Assembly (NCBI GenBank): GCA_018398585.1
Contig: JAGTTD010000010.1
Coordinates: forward strand, 24,561,739 to 24,625,738
Source of the DNA: Simmondsia chinensis
Taxonomy: Eukaryota > Streptophyta > Magnoliopsida > Caryophyllales > Simmondsiaceae
Reading direction: 5' to 3'
DNA: 64,000 bases
Part shown: positions 12,025-21,936 of the stretch, in pieces
Position numbering within the stretch: the stretch's first letter is position 1
Layout: the number at the start of each line of letters is the position of its first letter
Notes under the pieces: generated by a model
The model's database searches: none
The model's input: the letters and a program-made list of their open reading frames with translations, nothing else
Told to the model about the DNA's origin: nothing
Position numbers and translations under genes: made by a program

Positions 12025-12705
12025 ATGGGTCGCACAAAGAGCTCCAAAACTACTTCAAAGAAGAGGTTTGGGACAAAGGAAGTTGAAACTTCCCACAGTC
12101 ATGGTTCAGCAGATTCCTCTATCCCCTTCTTCAAGAAAGAAGTGTTATTTGGTAGGTTCATGGATTGGGAATGGGTTAAGCTGAACAACTTGGAGCAATT
12201 ATATGCTTTGTTCCAAGGTGTAGATTGGGTTGAAATTTGTGGTTTAAAGGAACCGGTATAACCAGCTTTGTTACACAAATTTTATTCCAACCTAAATATT
12301 TCTAGAAATGATCCTCTTCAATTGTCCTCAAAAGTGGCAGGACATGCAATCAAAATTAATGCAGAGTTTATCAATAAATTGCTTGGTTTTGATCGCGATG
12401 AAGAGGATGATTTCAAATTTCCCCCAAAACTCAACCAATTCTCAATTATAGAACAAGAGCGCCACTCCATGATTCAACAAGTCTGGGGTGGATTTCCAAT
12501 CTCTAACCCGAAGAAGCCAAACTCAAATGATCTAGGAGTGGTTCTTAGATTTGCATATAAATTGATTTGTATGAACATCACTCCTAGATCGGGTGGCTTC
12601 GACTCGGTCTCTCACTTGCATTTATTCCTTTTGTTTCGCCTGCCTAATGGCCAAAAGGCTAACCTTGGAGATTTAGTCATAAAATTCATGCTTCATTACC
12701 ACTAA
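12025..12705 (+). pseudogene. Transposon-associated gene (putative plant transposon protein family), copy 1, 3'-truncated
   Basis: The protein starts MGRTKSSKTTSKKRFG (basic, Ser/Thr-rich), continues with KKEVLFGRFMDWEWVKLNNL, then a conserved core with INAEFINKLLGFDRDEED, QERHSMIQQVWGG, NSNDLGVVLRFAYKLICMNI and PRSGGFDSVSHLHLFLLFRL. This layout resembles plant proteins annotated only as 'putative plant transposon protein'; the biochemical role is unknown. One stop at 12259 (tail of GLKEPV) breaks the frame. The reading then continues to FMLHYH and a stop at 12705, where the homologue at 31886-32940 goes on for another 130 residues. The ATG at 12025 is preceded by a plausible splice acceptor. 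Confidence 0.72.
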
Positions 12706-12795
12706 AGTACCCAAATACACAACCCATGTACTCAATATCACCCAAAAGAGGTTATTGTGGGTCGACACATATAATTCGAGTGTTGACACACATGT
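12706..12795. repeat. Palindrome/spacer cluster C (short)
   Basis: 'gtacccaaatacacaaccc' and 'gtactcaatatcaccc' spacers followed by ggtcgacacat and gtgttgacacac. It sits immediately upstream of the copy-2 leader, repeating the arrangement seen upstream of copy 1. Confidence 0.8.
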
Positions 12796-13218
12796 CCTCT
12801 ATAAAGATCAAACCCTAATCCCTCTACCTCACTTCATTTGCTCCTCTCTCTCTCTCGAACCCTAGCTGTGTCCAACACCCTAGATCTTAGCAAAGTCCTC
12901 ACTTCTCTCAGGTACGTACGCTAATTTTTATTACACCAGGTTTATATGCACATTTTGACGTCAAAATCTTTAGATGTTTTGTTAGATTTCATCTATTTCC
13001 CAAACCCTAAATAAGAAACAAACCCATGTTTATGTACTCTTAAATTTTCTTGCTTTTCTTTAATTTTCTTGCTAGTCTAAGTAAAAATCCATCTATTTGT
13101 TATAAACTTTCATTATCCCTAATAGTTCTTTTACAAATTTCAAAGTTTCACCTTATACCATCAAGCCCTTACTTCAGTAAATTTCTCTCAAATTTTGTTT
13201 TGTTTTTTGTTTTTTTTT

Positions 13219-13245
13219 GGGGGGGGGGGGGGGGGGGGGGGGGGG
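13219..13245. repeat. Poly-G run (27)
   Basis: Twenty-seven consecutive G, directly at the place where copy 1 has its leader-intron acceptor. Either the acceptor was replaced or the run is an assembly artefact. Confidence 0.9.
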
Positions 13246-13257
13246 TAAGCAAACATC

Positions 13258-14106
13258 ATGGGTAGCATGAAGAGGTATGAAACTACATCCAAGGGTAGCA
13301 TGAAGAGGTATGAAACTACATCCAAGAAGAAATATGGAGACAAAGAATGTGAGTCTACTTCCCGGGGTCGTACTTCAGTAAATTCCCCTAGCCCTTTCCT
13401 TACGAAGGAAGTGTTATTTGGTAGGTTCGTAGATTAGGATTGGGTTAGGATGAACAACTTGGGGCAATTATTTACTTTGTTCAAAAGTGTAGGTTGGCTT
13501 CAAATTTGTAGTGTAATGGAACTGGTATTCCTGGATCTAGTATGCGAATTTTATTTCAACCTTGAAATTTCTGGACAATCATCCTTGTCGATCTTCTCAT
13601 CTTTTTGTCTCTCTATCTTCTTAAAATTCCTCCAAATAATCCTTCGCCATATCCTCAATCTTTTTCTCCGCTTTGATTCCCCAATTCTCCTTGATCCATT
13701 GAGCATTTTGCACCTCAATCTAAACTTTCTCTCTCCTAATCCTCTCAATTTCCACCACCAATTTTCCCATACCTCGTATTCGCCCTCGTCTCTCTATCCG
13801 TAAAAATCCTAACATTACACTGCAATCTCTCAATCTCAACCTAGAGATCATGTATGGGGTAAGAAACAAAAAGGAGGTAGGAGAACAATATAAATAATGA
13901 AGAAAATATTGATGGGGATGGGGTTAATGAGGAAGAAGAGGAACAAGAACACCGGAAGAGAAGAAGCGTCAGCTAGCGACTTCAGAGTTTGGAAGATGAA
14001 ATGACTTCACATGGGTCAGATTATGAAGAGTTCCGCGCTGAAACACGCTCCACACTTCGGAAGATCTTGGACTTCCTCTCTTGTAGACAAAGGCCTCCAA
14101 CACCCT
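13258..14106 (+). pseudogene. Transposon-associated gene copy 2, internally deleted
   Basis: ATG at 13258 gives MGSMKRYETTSK, followed by a second copy of the same unit (30-nt direct duplication at about 13261-13320). The family block SPFLTKEVLFGRFVD follows, then a stop, WVRMNNLGQLFTLFKS, a frame break near 13590 and a pyrimidine-rich stretch not matching the family core. The C-terminus is recognisable near 13925-14106 (EEEEEQEHRKRRSVS, stop, then EDEMTSHGSDYEEFRAETRS), matching the C-terminal KRRSVSDLL...QQKTRSTL of the copy in the copia element. The ORLICM core of copy 1 is missing. It is preceded by the same leader and palindrome cluster as copy 1, so the two are a tandem duplication. Confidence 0.65.
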
Positions 14107-14203
14107 AGATTTGTTTTCTTTTTTGTATTTGTAGCAATACGTTTATTTTGTTTTATTTTTTGTATTTGTAGATGATCAAATCTCTGTACTAGTGCTACGA
14201 TCA

Positions 14204-14204
<1 letters not shown>

Positions 14205-14239
<35 letters not shown>
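14205..14239. repeat. Poly-C run (35)
   Basis: Thirty-five consecutive C, about 40 bp before the left arm of the fold-back at 14277. Poly-G and poly-C tracts cluster around this gene family (13219-13245 and here). Confidence 0.9.
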
Positions 14240-14242
<3 letters not shown>

Positions 14243-14276
14243 TTCTTTTTTTTATTGCACAACAAAACCTTGCCCC

Positions 14277-14790
14277 CATTTTTTGTTTCTTTATGAACGT
14301 CTCCTCGTCGATCACCTCCTCTGTTTCTTTAGCGGTTTAGCTTCATTCACCACTCAAAGCGCCATATCGATCGAGGCTAAGGTTGTGGTTTGCCTCACAA
14401 TCTTCGATGAGCTTCAGAAGTTTAGCCATGTCTTCCTTTCTCCTCTTGTGAGCATTCAACACTTTCATAGAATACGCACCAACATTACCCATTTCACACC
14501 AGAACTTCAACTTTGTGTAAGATGTGTACCTGAATTATCTAGCACATACGACAATGTTGAAGTTCTGGTGTGAAATGTGTAATGTTGGTGCGCATTCCAT
14601 GAAAGTGTTGAATGCTCACAAGAGGCGAAAGAAAGACATGGTTGAACTTCTTAAACTCATCGAAGATCGTAAGGCAAACCGCAACCTTGGCCTCAACCGG
14701 TAAGGCACCACGAGTGGTCAATGTGGCTAACCTGCTGAAGAAACAAAGAAAGTGATCGGGGAGGAAATGTTCATAAAGAAACAAGAAATG
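14277..14790. repeat. Long fold-back (about 250-bp inverted arms, about 15-bp loop)
   Basis: The left arm 14277-14527 is repeated as reverse complement at 14543-14790. Both arms translate in opposite strands to the same peptide series (SHVFLSPLVSIQHFHRIRTN / NHVFLSPLVSIQHFHGMRTN). Arm identity by eye is clearly above 80 percent. A transcript through it would make a near-perfect hairpin. The source of the arm sequence is not recognised. Confidence 0.9.
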
Positions 14791-15239
14791 GGGAGCGAGG
14801 AAACGACCATAGCACTAGCACATATATTTGACAATTTTGAAATACTGGTACCATATCGGTGCAGTTTTATTTTTCACAATTTATGATAAATTTTATTTTA
14901 TTAAATATATTTCTGCTTATCACTGTGTTGTATTGTATTTGTATATTATATTATTCATCAACAAATTATAATTATTGATTGTAAAAATGATTATATTTTT
15001 TTTTAATTTTATACAATGAAATTTTGAGATTTCTGTAAAATCCTGTGAAATTAGCACAAATAGATGGATCTTTACGTAGGACACCCTAAACAAATTGCAA
15101 ATAGTAAGCAAATTTAAAATAACAGATGGATCAATACAAAGCCAATCTATTTATATAGATAGTAAAGAAGGGAAATTTGAATTTGAAATTGAATTTATAG
15201 ATATGGATCGTTGAATACTTATGTGCTAATGTTGAATAC
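14791..15239. other. Gene-free AT-rich stretch
   Basis: No gene or repeat structure recognised between the fold-back and cluster D, apart from homopolymer T runs. Confidence 0.4.
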
Positions 15240-16390
15240 AATGTGATATTGAGTGTCGACACACAATCTATATACTCGAAATCACGATTCATGTTCTCAA
15301 ATCAAGGGAAATGTACTCTAAATCACACATTTGTACATAACAACTAATGTACTCAGAGGTATTCAGTATCACGTACTAAAAATTGACACACTTTTTTTAT
15401 GTGTCAACACACAAATTACAGTGAGATAAACATGTCAACACACAAACTACATGTGTGGGCACACATATCAAGTACTCAGATACAAAACAAGGTTTAGAGA
15501 TGTGTGTCGAGACGCGAAATTTGGGTGCCGAAACATATATTACAATGAGAAATTTGTCTACTATATGTGTCGACACACATGTCACGTACTCAGATGATGT
15601 CTTAGAGCACCCAAATTATCCAACAATGTACTCAACATCACCACCATACCACATGTGTCGACACACTATTTTTATGTGTCAACATGCATATTACAGTGAG
15701 ATAAACGCGTCTCCACACAAATTACGTGCATTGACACACATATCACGTACTCAGATGCAAAACAAGGTTTAGAGATGTGTGTCGACACACGAAATTTGGG
15801 TTTCGGAACACATATTATAGAGAGAAATGTGTGTCGACACACTTACTGTATGTGTCGGCACACAGGTCAACGTACTCAGATGATGTTTCAAAGTAACCAA
15901 ATTATCCAACAATGCACTCAACATCACCACCATACCACATGTGTCGACACACTATTTTTATGCTTCAACACACATATTACAGTGAGATAAATGTGTCAAC
16001 ACACAAATTACATGTGTCGACACACATATCACGTACTCAGATATAGAACAAGGTTTAGAGATGTGTGTCGACATGCGAAATTTGGCTGTCAAAACACATA
16101 TTACAAAGAGAAATGTCTGTCAACACACTTATTGTATGTGTTGACACACAGGTCACATACTCAGGTTCACAACCAACATACCCAAATTATCTAACAATGT
16201 ACTCAACATCACCAACATCACATATGTTTCGATAGACTATTTGTATGTGTCAACACACATATTACTCTGAGACAAATGTGTCGACACCAAATTATGTGTG
16301 TCGGCACATATATTGCATACTTAGATTAAATATAAGAGCGATTGTGTGTCGCCACACATACTTTGTCTATTGACACACACCAAAGGTACC
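15240..16390 (+). repeat. Palindrome cluster D with tandem units of about 280 bp
   Basis: Four tandem units start at about 15384, 15660, 15945 and 16228 (spacing 276-286 bp). Each carries an ordered set: tgtgtcgacacactattttt, tattacagtgagataaa, cacatatcacgtactcagat, aaaacaaggtttagagatgt, a second palindrome, then gtactcaacatcaccac. One further unit lies at 11205-11490. The tgtgtcgacacaca motif recurs several times per unit, with many CG-to-TG/CA variants (tgtgtcaacacaca). Confidence 0.9.
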
Positions 16391-16419
16391 CCGAACGATC
16401 AAGTTGGGTGCATTAGTAA

Positions 16420-16680
16420 TAATACTATGTACATGGGTAGTGATTTGAAGTACGTAAGTAATGATCCTGAGTACAGTTGTTGAGATATTGAGTACACATT
16501 TGTGTTTTGACACGCGTCATTTGTGTGTTGACACACATACCTTACGATTACTAGTTTTAAAGGAAAAACAAAAAGTGTGTCGACACGCATGTTGCTAACG
16601 TTGGGTACTTTTTGGTAATATTGTGTACAAAGGCAGTGATATTGAGTACATAAGGCATGTGTGCCGACGCACATAATGAT
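16420..16680 (-). repeat. Palindrome/spacer cluster D', inverted orientation
   Basis: Spacers switch to the T-rich orientation (gtacatgggtagtgatttg, gtacaaaggcagtgatattg), interspersed with gtgttgacacacat and gtgtcgacacgc. This change of orientation occurs upstream of the transposase pseudogene, as cluster A does upstream of the ULP1-like gene. Confidence 0.8.
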
Positions 16681-16974
16681 TGTTTAAAATTTAAGAATTA
16701 TGCATTAAATTCACCCGCCTAACATTTAACTTCAACTTTGTGGATGACGTAAACGCAAATCTCCCTGTCTTCTTGTTTTTTCATGCAATACAGGTTGCTA
16801 TTTGGTGATTTCGAGTATATTGAAGAAAAAATATTGTTCGGTAAGTCATTTGTGCTCCATTTTCTAATTGGTTTATATATTTTTCTGACTAAATAACTTT
16901 ACTTATGTTCATTGGACATTTAATTTGAAATTGCAATTTTTTTTTAGTACATGTGTTCTAATTTTACTTAGTTA

Positions 16975-17225
16975 GATATTGAGTACATTCATGTTCATGT
17001 TTAGTGAGTTGTGATTTTAAGTATGTTCTTGGTGTTTTTGAATACCTGTGTGGGGATTTTGAATACATTAGCAATGTCATTGAGTACATTTGTGGTGATT
17101 TTGTGTACACACATTGGATGTTGTTCTTTTTTTTGCGTACGTGTGTCAACACACATAATTTGTGTGCCGGCACGCAGTTTGTCTTGAGTCATGTTGATTC
17201 TAAGTACATTCCTTGGTTTTGATTA
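16975..17225 (-). repeat. Palindrome/spacer cluster E
   Basis: T-rich spacers (tgagtacattcatg, ttgagtacatttgtggtga, tttgtgtacacac) plus gtgtcaacacacat and gtgccggcacgc, ending about 60 bp before the transposase start codon. It overlaps the probable leader. Confidence 0.78.
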
Positions 17226-17287
17226 CGTGAGTTGTCAAATGTCATTCAACTAACTAATTTCGAATTTTACTATTACGATTATAGATT

Positions 17288-19827
17288 ATGGATGCTTCTT
17301 TTGAGCAAAGTCAGTGGTCTTACACGGGAAAATCCTTAAACGAATTAGAAGATAATGATGTTATGTCACTGGTATTTTTGTCTCTAAAAGAAGCAAAACA
17401 ATTTCACGACGATTATGCTAAAGTATCAAGGTTTAGTGTGCATAGAGGTGACATGAAAAAAGGATAGAAAGACTGATCTTCCCATATATAGGGCATTATT
17501 GTGCTCTAGAGAAGGAGAGAAGTCAAATCCGTAGATATTTCAATCAGAACGAATAAGGCAAGAGAAGCCACTCATAAGGTGCTCTTGCCAAGCCAGAATA
17601 AAGTTCAAGTATGATAAGCAGAGGAGCGTATGGTGTGTGAAAGAGTTCATATCGAACCACATCCATCTACATGTTGCTGCCACACATGTCTCGTGCTTAC
17701 AATCACATAGAGGCTTAAACAAAGAAGACAAGGCCCAAATAATATCAAAGTACATATTAGGGGTACAACAATTGCAAATTCATTGCACAATGATGCAACA
17801 ATCAGGGGGCACTGAAAACGAAGGACATATGAAGAAGGACATCTATAATTTCATCGCTAAGGAGCACAGGGATGCAACAAAAGGGGGTGACATGGAAGGT
17901 GTACTGGATTATCTATTCGGAAAGAGAACAACGGATCCGTTAATGTTCATAAAGTATGATGTTGATGAGGAAAATCATCTATGAAACATATTCTGGGCGG
18001 ATTCGAAGTCGTGGATAGACTGACGTCACTTCGCCGACACTATGGCCTTTGGCACGACGTACAAGGTCAACACTTATGGGATGCCCGTTCTTGATTGTGG
18101 TTGGGGTGAACAACCCTCGACAAACCGTTATGTTCGGATGTGCATTGCTCTGTGATGAAACCATAGAGACATACGTTTGGGTTCTGGAAACTTTAGTAGA
18201 GGCAATGGATGGAAAAAAAAAAACCATTGATTGTCATCATGGACAGGGACAAGAGCATGGCAAATGCCATATTGCTAGTCCTCCCTACAACAGTGCATCG
18301 ATTGTGTTTGTGGCACCTGAAAAGAAATGCACAAGCTCATGTAGGTTAACCTTTTTCAAATGAATTCGTACAGTGCTCAATTATACATCATACGCCTAAA
18401 CAGTTTGTGCAAGTGTGGAAAACATTAGTTGAGCAATTGGAGCTAACCGAAAATGAATGGGTTCATTCACTGTTTGAAAAAAGATTTCATTGGGCAGACG
18501 CATATCTAGAGAGTCGCTTCTTTGCTGGCATGAGAAGCACACATCGATGTGAAAGCACAAACTTAACTTTAAAACAGTACATGCAATGTAGGTTGAAGTT
18601 GTTTGAGTTTGTTTAGTATTTTAACCGCTGGCTTCTAGAGAATAGGGAAAAAGTGGCCAAGGCCAACTTGGATGCTCTACACTCCAAGCCAGTTATCATG
18701 GGTCCCCTGGTCAATATCGAAACTCATGCCAGTCAACTGTACACACGAGCTGCCTTCAAGATATTTCAAGACGAGCTGTCGTACGAGTCGCTTTTTATGT
18801 TCAGAGATGTCACACAAGTTGGGGAATACATGGCATACACTTCACGTCAATATTCAAATAGTGATCCTATGTGGACAGTTCTACACTGTCCATCCACAGA
18901 GATAATGAAATCTGGATGCAAGAAGCTAGAGTCCGTTGGTTTCCCATACCGACACATGATTACTGTGATCAAAAATCTGGACATGGATCCCATCCCTCTC
19001 GGTTGTATTGCGCAATGATGGACAATACATGCAAAGCCTTCCTATTACAGCAGCTCTGGAGTTTCGGTGCCCACTGAAATGCAGCGTATGATGAGATACA
19101 GTGCATTGAACACCCGTTGGAACCAACTATGTTTCCTTGCATCGCAAACTGATGATGCATTCAAAGAAACAATAAAATGTAATAGATCAATTGAGTGCTA
19201 AGATGACAAAGAGTGTTGATCTACGTAATAATCAAACCAATCGAGCTACCTTCAGGGTGGCTGACCCTCCAATCGCTAAATCAAGAGGTCAAAAAAGATC
19301 GACTAAGACAAAGGTCTGCAAACAATGCGAAGGAGAAGGCCAACTTAAGCTCAATTGTACGCCAGGAAAACACCATGCGACATTAAGTGAATAGGCCACA
19401 CACGTAGGTGAAAGCTCTAGGACATACAACCACAACTAATCGTCCTTGATCAATTCTAGTTATTTCACATTAGTAGCGGTGGTTACCATAGTATAACTGT
19501 TCGACAACCCCTGCCGCACTTTACGATGCAACACTCTCCAACCCAGTACAATATGGTATGTTTCGAATCATATCAGCAATTATATATTTTGCTTTCTAAC
19601 ATTACAAACAGCATAATATTATGTATTTAACCAAATGTAGGACCCACAATACAGTTCATCCAGCAACATACACGGCATAGATAAGTTTGCTTGGTCCCAT
19701 TAATAATTTGGTATAAGCAACCCAGAAATAGCAAGTACAGCCATACTTATTGATTTCGAATGTACAACATCGCCCTATATTGATGCATTGGGGAATTATG
19801 CATTTGATATGTTAAGATCATTATAAT
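17288..19827 (+). pseudogene. FAR1/FHY3-type MULE transposase, broken
   Basis: MULE transposases cut and move the element. From ATG 17288: MDASFEQSQWSYTGKS, then a FAR1-type DNA-binding domain at 17370-17690 (EAKQFHDDYAKVSRFSVHRG, CSREGEKSNP, RCSCQARIKF, NHIHLH). The DDE core at about 18040-18340 reads GTTYKVNTYGMPFLIVVGVN, FGCALLCDETIETYVWVLET and IVIMDRDKSMANAI. A SWIM zinc finger lies at about 18900-18975 (SGCKKLESVGFPYRHMITV) and a degenerate zinc knuckle near 19318 (CKQCEGEGQLKLNC, His to Gln). The last exon appears to end DALGNYAFDMLRSL at 19827. The first catalytic Asp, expected in DTTY, is Gly (FGTTY). Frameshifts near 17460, 18025, 18090, 18215 and 18350 and a stop at 18614 make it inactive. 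Confidence 0.9.
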
Positions 19828-20044
19828 GTTCAACATTTGCATAGCATTGAATAAGAGCATAAATAAAAAACCACTCAAACATTATCAAATGGGTAGCATT
19901 TCATTCAAATTAAATGACGTACAACAAAATCTAACTTGCACGCCATTACAATTACAAGATTCCCTCGAAACATATTCCTTCTACTCTTCATCCTCATCTT
20001 GTGAAGCCACTCTTGACTTCTCTATACCATCTTCTTGAATCACT
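19828..20044. other. 3' flank of transposase pseudogene
   Basis: AT-rich, with no gene. A Glu/Asp-rich reverse-strand reading (EDGIEKSRVASQDEDEE) near 19985-20035 could be a scrap of the transposon-associated gene's acidic C-terminus, but this is weak. Confidence 0.35.
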
Positions 20045-20605
20045 TACCTCCTCTGCTTCATCACTCTCCCCCCATCAACCCCTTCCTTCTCATCCTCCTA
20101 TATAACAACTACATGAGTCAAGCCTTACAGCAAATAACATTTTACTCATTATGATATATGAACAAGAGAAAATAACATACATGGTTTAGCACCCATGACC
20201 GTCCTTGAAGATGTGCGAAAGCAAAGTCCAATGTTATTCCATTGAAGAGAAATGCAATCCTCTTCCGGAATATTCTTTCTTTCATTGGAGTTCCCAAATT
20301 GTTTAAGACAGGAACTCCAATGCTGGCATGCCACCTCCTTCATTAAACAATTTGGGAACTCTAATGGAAGAAGGAATATTCTGGAAGAGGATTGAGTTTC
20401 TCTTCAATGAAATAACATTGGACTTTGCATTTCACACATCTTCAAGGATGGTCATGAATGTTGAACCGTGTATGTTAGTTTCTCTTGTTCATATATCACA
20501 ATGAGTAAAATGTCATTTGCTGCATGGCCCACCACATGCATAAAGGAGGATGAGAAGGAAAGGGTAGACGGGGGGTGGAGAGTGATGAAGCATAGGACGT
20601 AAGAG
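20045..20605. repeat. Second fold-back (about 250-bp arms, about 40-bp loop)
   Basis: The left arm (about 20045-20300) recurs as reverse complement at about 20341-20605. Matching blocks are cttcatcactctcc / ggagagtgatgaag, ccttctcatcctcc / ggaggatgagaagg, attttactcatt / aatgagtaaaat, tccaatgttattccattg / caatgaaataacattgga, and caaattgtttaa / ttaaacaatttg. The right arm runs into the start of the gene fragment at 20606. Confidence 0.85.
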
Positions 20606-21060
20606 GTCCATCTTTGAAGTAGTTTATGCCCTCTTTGTGCGACCCATGACCTTTGGTCACAAAAGTAAATTCATAGAAATTTTGAGGTTGTGGTTAGGGT
20701 TGGGTGTAGTAAGGTGAAATTTTGAGATTTGTCCAAAAACTGCTAGGGATAATAAAATGTTAAGACAAATAGATGTTTTTACTTAGAGTAGCAAGAAAAG
20801 TAAGGTAAAACAAGCAAACTTAAGTAAGCATTTGGGTGGTTCGATTTTGGGTCAGAGTTTGTGAAAAAAGATGAATTTCAGACAAAAATCAAAGGTTTTG
20901 ATGTTAAATTGTAGATAGAAACCTGATTTGAAATAAAAAATTGAACGACATTTGTGAGAAATTGATGACTTTGGTAAGTTTTTGAGTTGAAGTAGAATTT
21001 AGGGTTCGAGCAAGAGGGGAGAGAGAGAAGAGAAAGAACATGACTATTGAGGCAAATTTA
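20606..21060 (-). pseudogene. Transposon-associated gene fragment, copy 3 (leader plus first codons)
   Basis: On the minus strand the leader (gagagagaaag, 'cctaaattct', 'aacatcaaaacctttgattt', 'aaaatttcaccttac') ends in atgggtcgcacaaagag at 20647. This matches the start of copy 1 (MGRTK), followed by a stop and TTSKM. The sequence then breaks into the fold-back arm. Only about 15 codons remain. It is inverted relative to copies 1 and 2 and lies on the other side of the transposase. Confidence 0.72.
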
Positions 21061-21079
21061 TTGGGATTTATCTATATTT

Positions 21080-21460
21080 TGTACGTTGACGCATAGAATG
21101 TGTGTGTCAACACAAAGGTTATTTTGTCTTTCAGTCCAAGGTTGGTGATTTTGAGTACGTAGATGGTAATTTTGAGTACATTAGTAGTCAATATGAATAC
21201 AATATTCGTGTTATTGAATACGTAGTGTGTTGACACACAAATTTTATGTGTCAACACACATACCCTTCGTCTTTTGTACATGCGAAGTTGGGTACATTTG
21301 TGGTGATATTGTGTGTCGACACAGTCGGGTACTTAAAATCACCAAAAAGGTGCTCAAAATCACCAACAGCGTATACAAGCTGTGTGTCGACACATAGAGT
21401 ATTCACCGGTTCACTTGTGTGTCGACACACAGATCATATGTGTTGACACACATAGGCCAT
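21080..21460. repeat. Palindrome/spacer cluster F
   Basis: The left half has T-rich spacers (gattttgagtacgtagatgg, aattttgagtacattag). The right half has A-rich ones (gtacttaaaatcaccaaaa, gtgctcaaaatcaccaac). Palindromes sit between them (gtgttgacacac, tgtgtcgacacag, tgtgtcgacacata, tgtgtcgacacacag, tgtgttgacacaca). It closes the composite block on the right. Confidence 0.85.
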
Positions 21461-21920
21461 ATTTACCTGCTGAGCAGATAGCCCTTCCTATCTAAAATGT
21501 AGAATTTTTATTTTTCTGTACCACAGAAACGCCCATGCGATGCGTTTCTTTATTTTTTATTAGAAATAATAAAATTTTTAGATCTTAATCTCATTAGATC
21601 ATAATGCTTTAAATAATCAAACATCTAATCCTTTAGATATTGTTACGATAATGTATATATCTAAATCATTCAACAAATTGAATGTCTAATCTCATTAGAT
21701 TATTTAAAAATATACTCCCTCTTTTTAATTGAAATTCATCATAATTTTAACAATTTAAATTTAATGAACAAGCAATCTCGTTATTGAACCTTTTGAAATA
21801 ACAACAATCGGGTATTCTTTCCTTTAATGGAATTCTCAATGCCTTACATTTGCAATTCTATTTATGACATTTTTTTAAGCCTAATATTAAACTCATGCCT
21901 ATCATGAATATAATTAGAGG
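21461..21920. other. Gene-free AT-rich region
   Basis: No gene. Contains repeated 'tctaatctcattagatt' phrases that also occur near 4130-4230. It may be the untranslated internal part of the element whose primer site is at 21921-21936. Confidence 0.45.
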
Positions 21921-21936
21921 TGATTCTGATACCAAT
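21921..21936 (-). other. Primer binding site (initiator tRNA-Met type)
   Basis: On the minus strand, ttggtatcagaatca follows the LTR end ...tattcccaaca directly. The core matches the usual TGGTATCAGAGC site except near its end. This makes 21937-23974 a 5' LTR read on the minus strand. Confidence 0.68.

Noticed and set aside
14016..14315. Open frame with a long Gly run
   Set aside because: The Gly tract is the poly-C run read in reverse.
15240..16390. Regular palindromes with spacers, looking like a CRISPR array
   Set aside because: Spacers are themselves repeated, repeats vary, there are no cas genes, and the surrounding genes and introns are plant.
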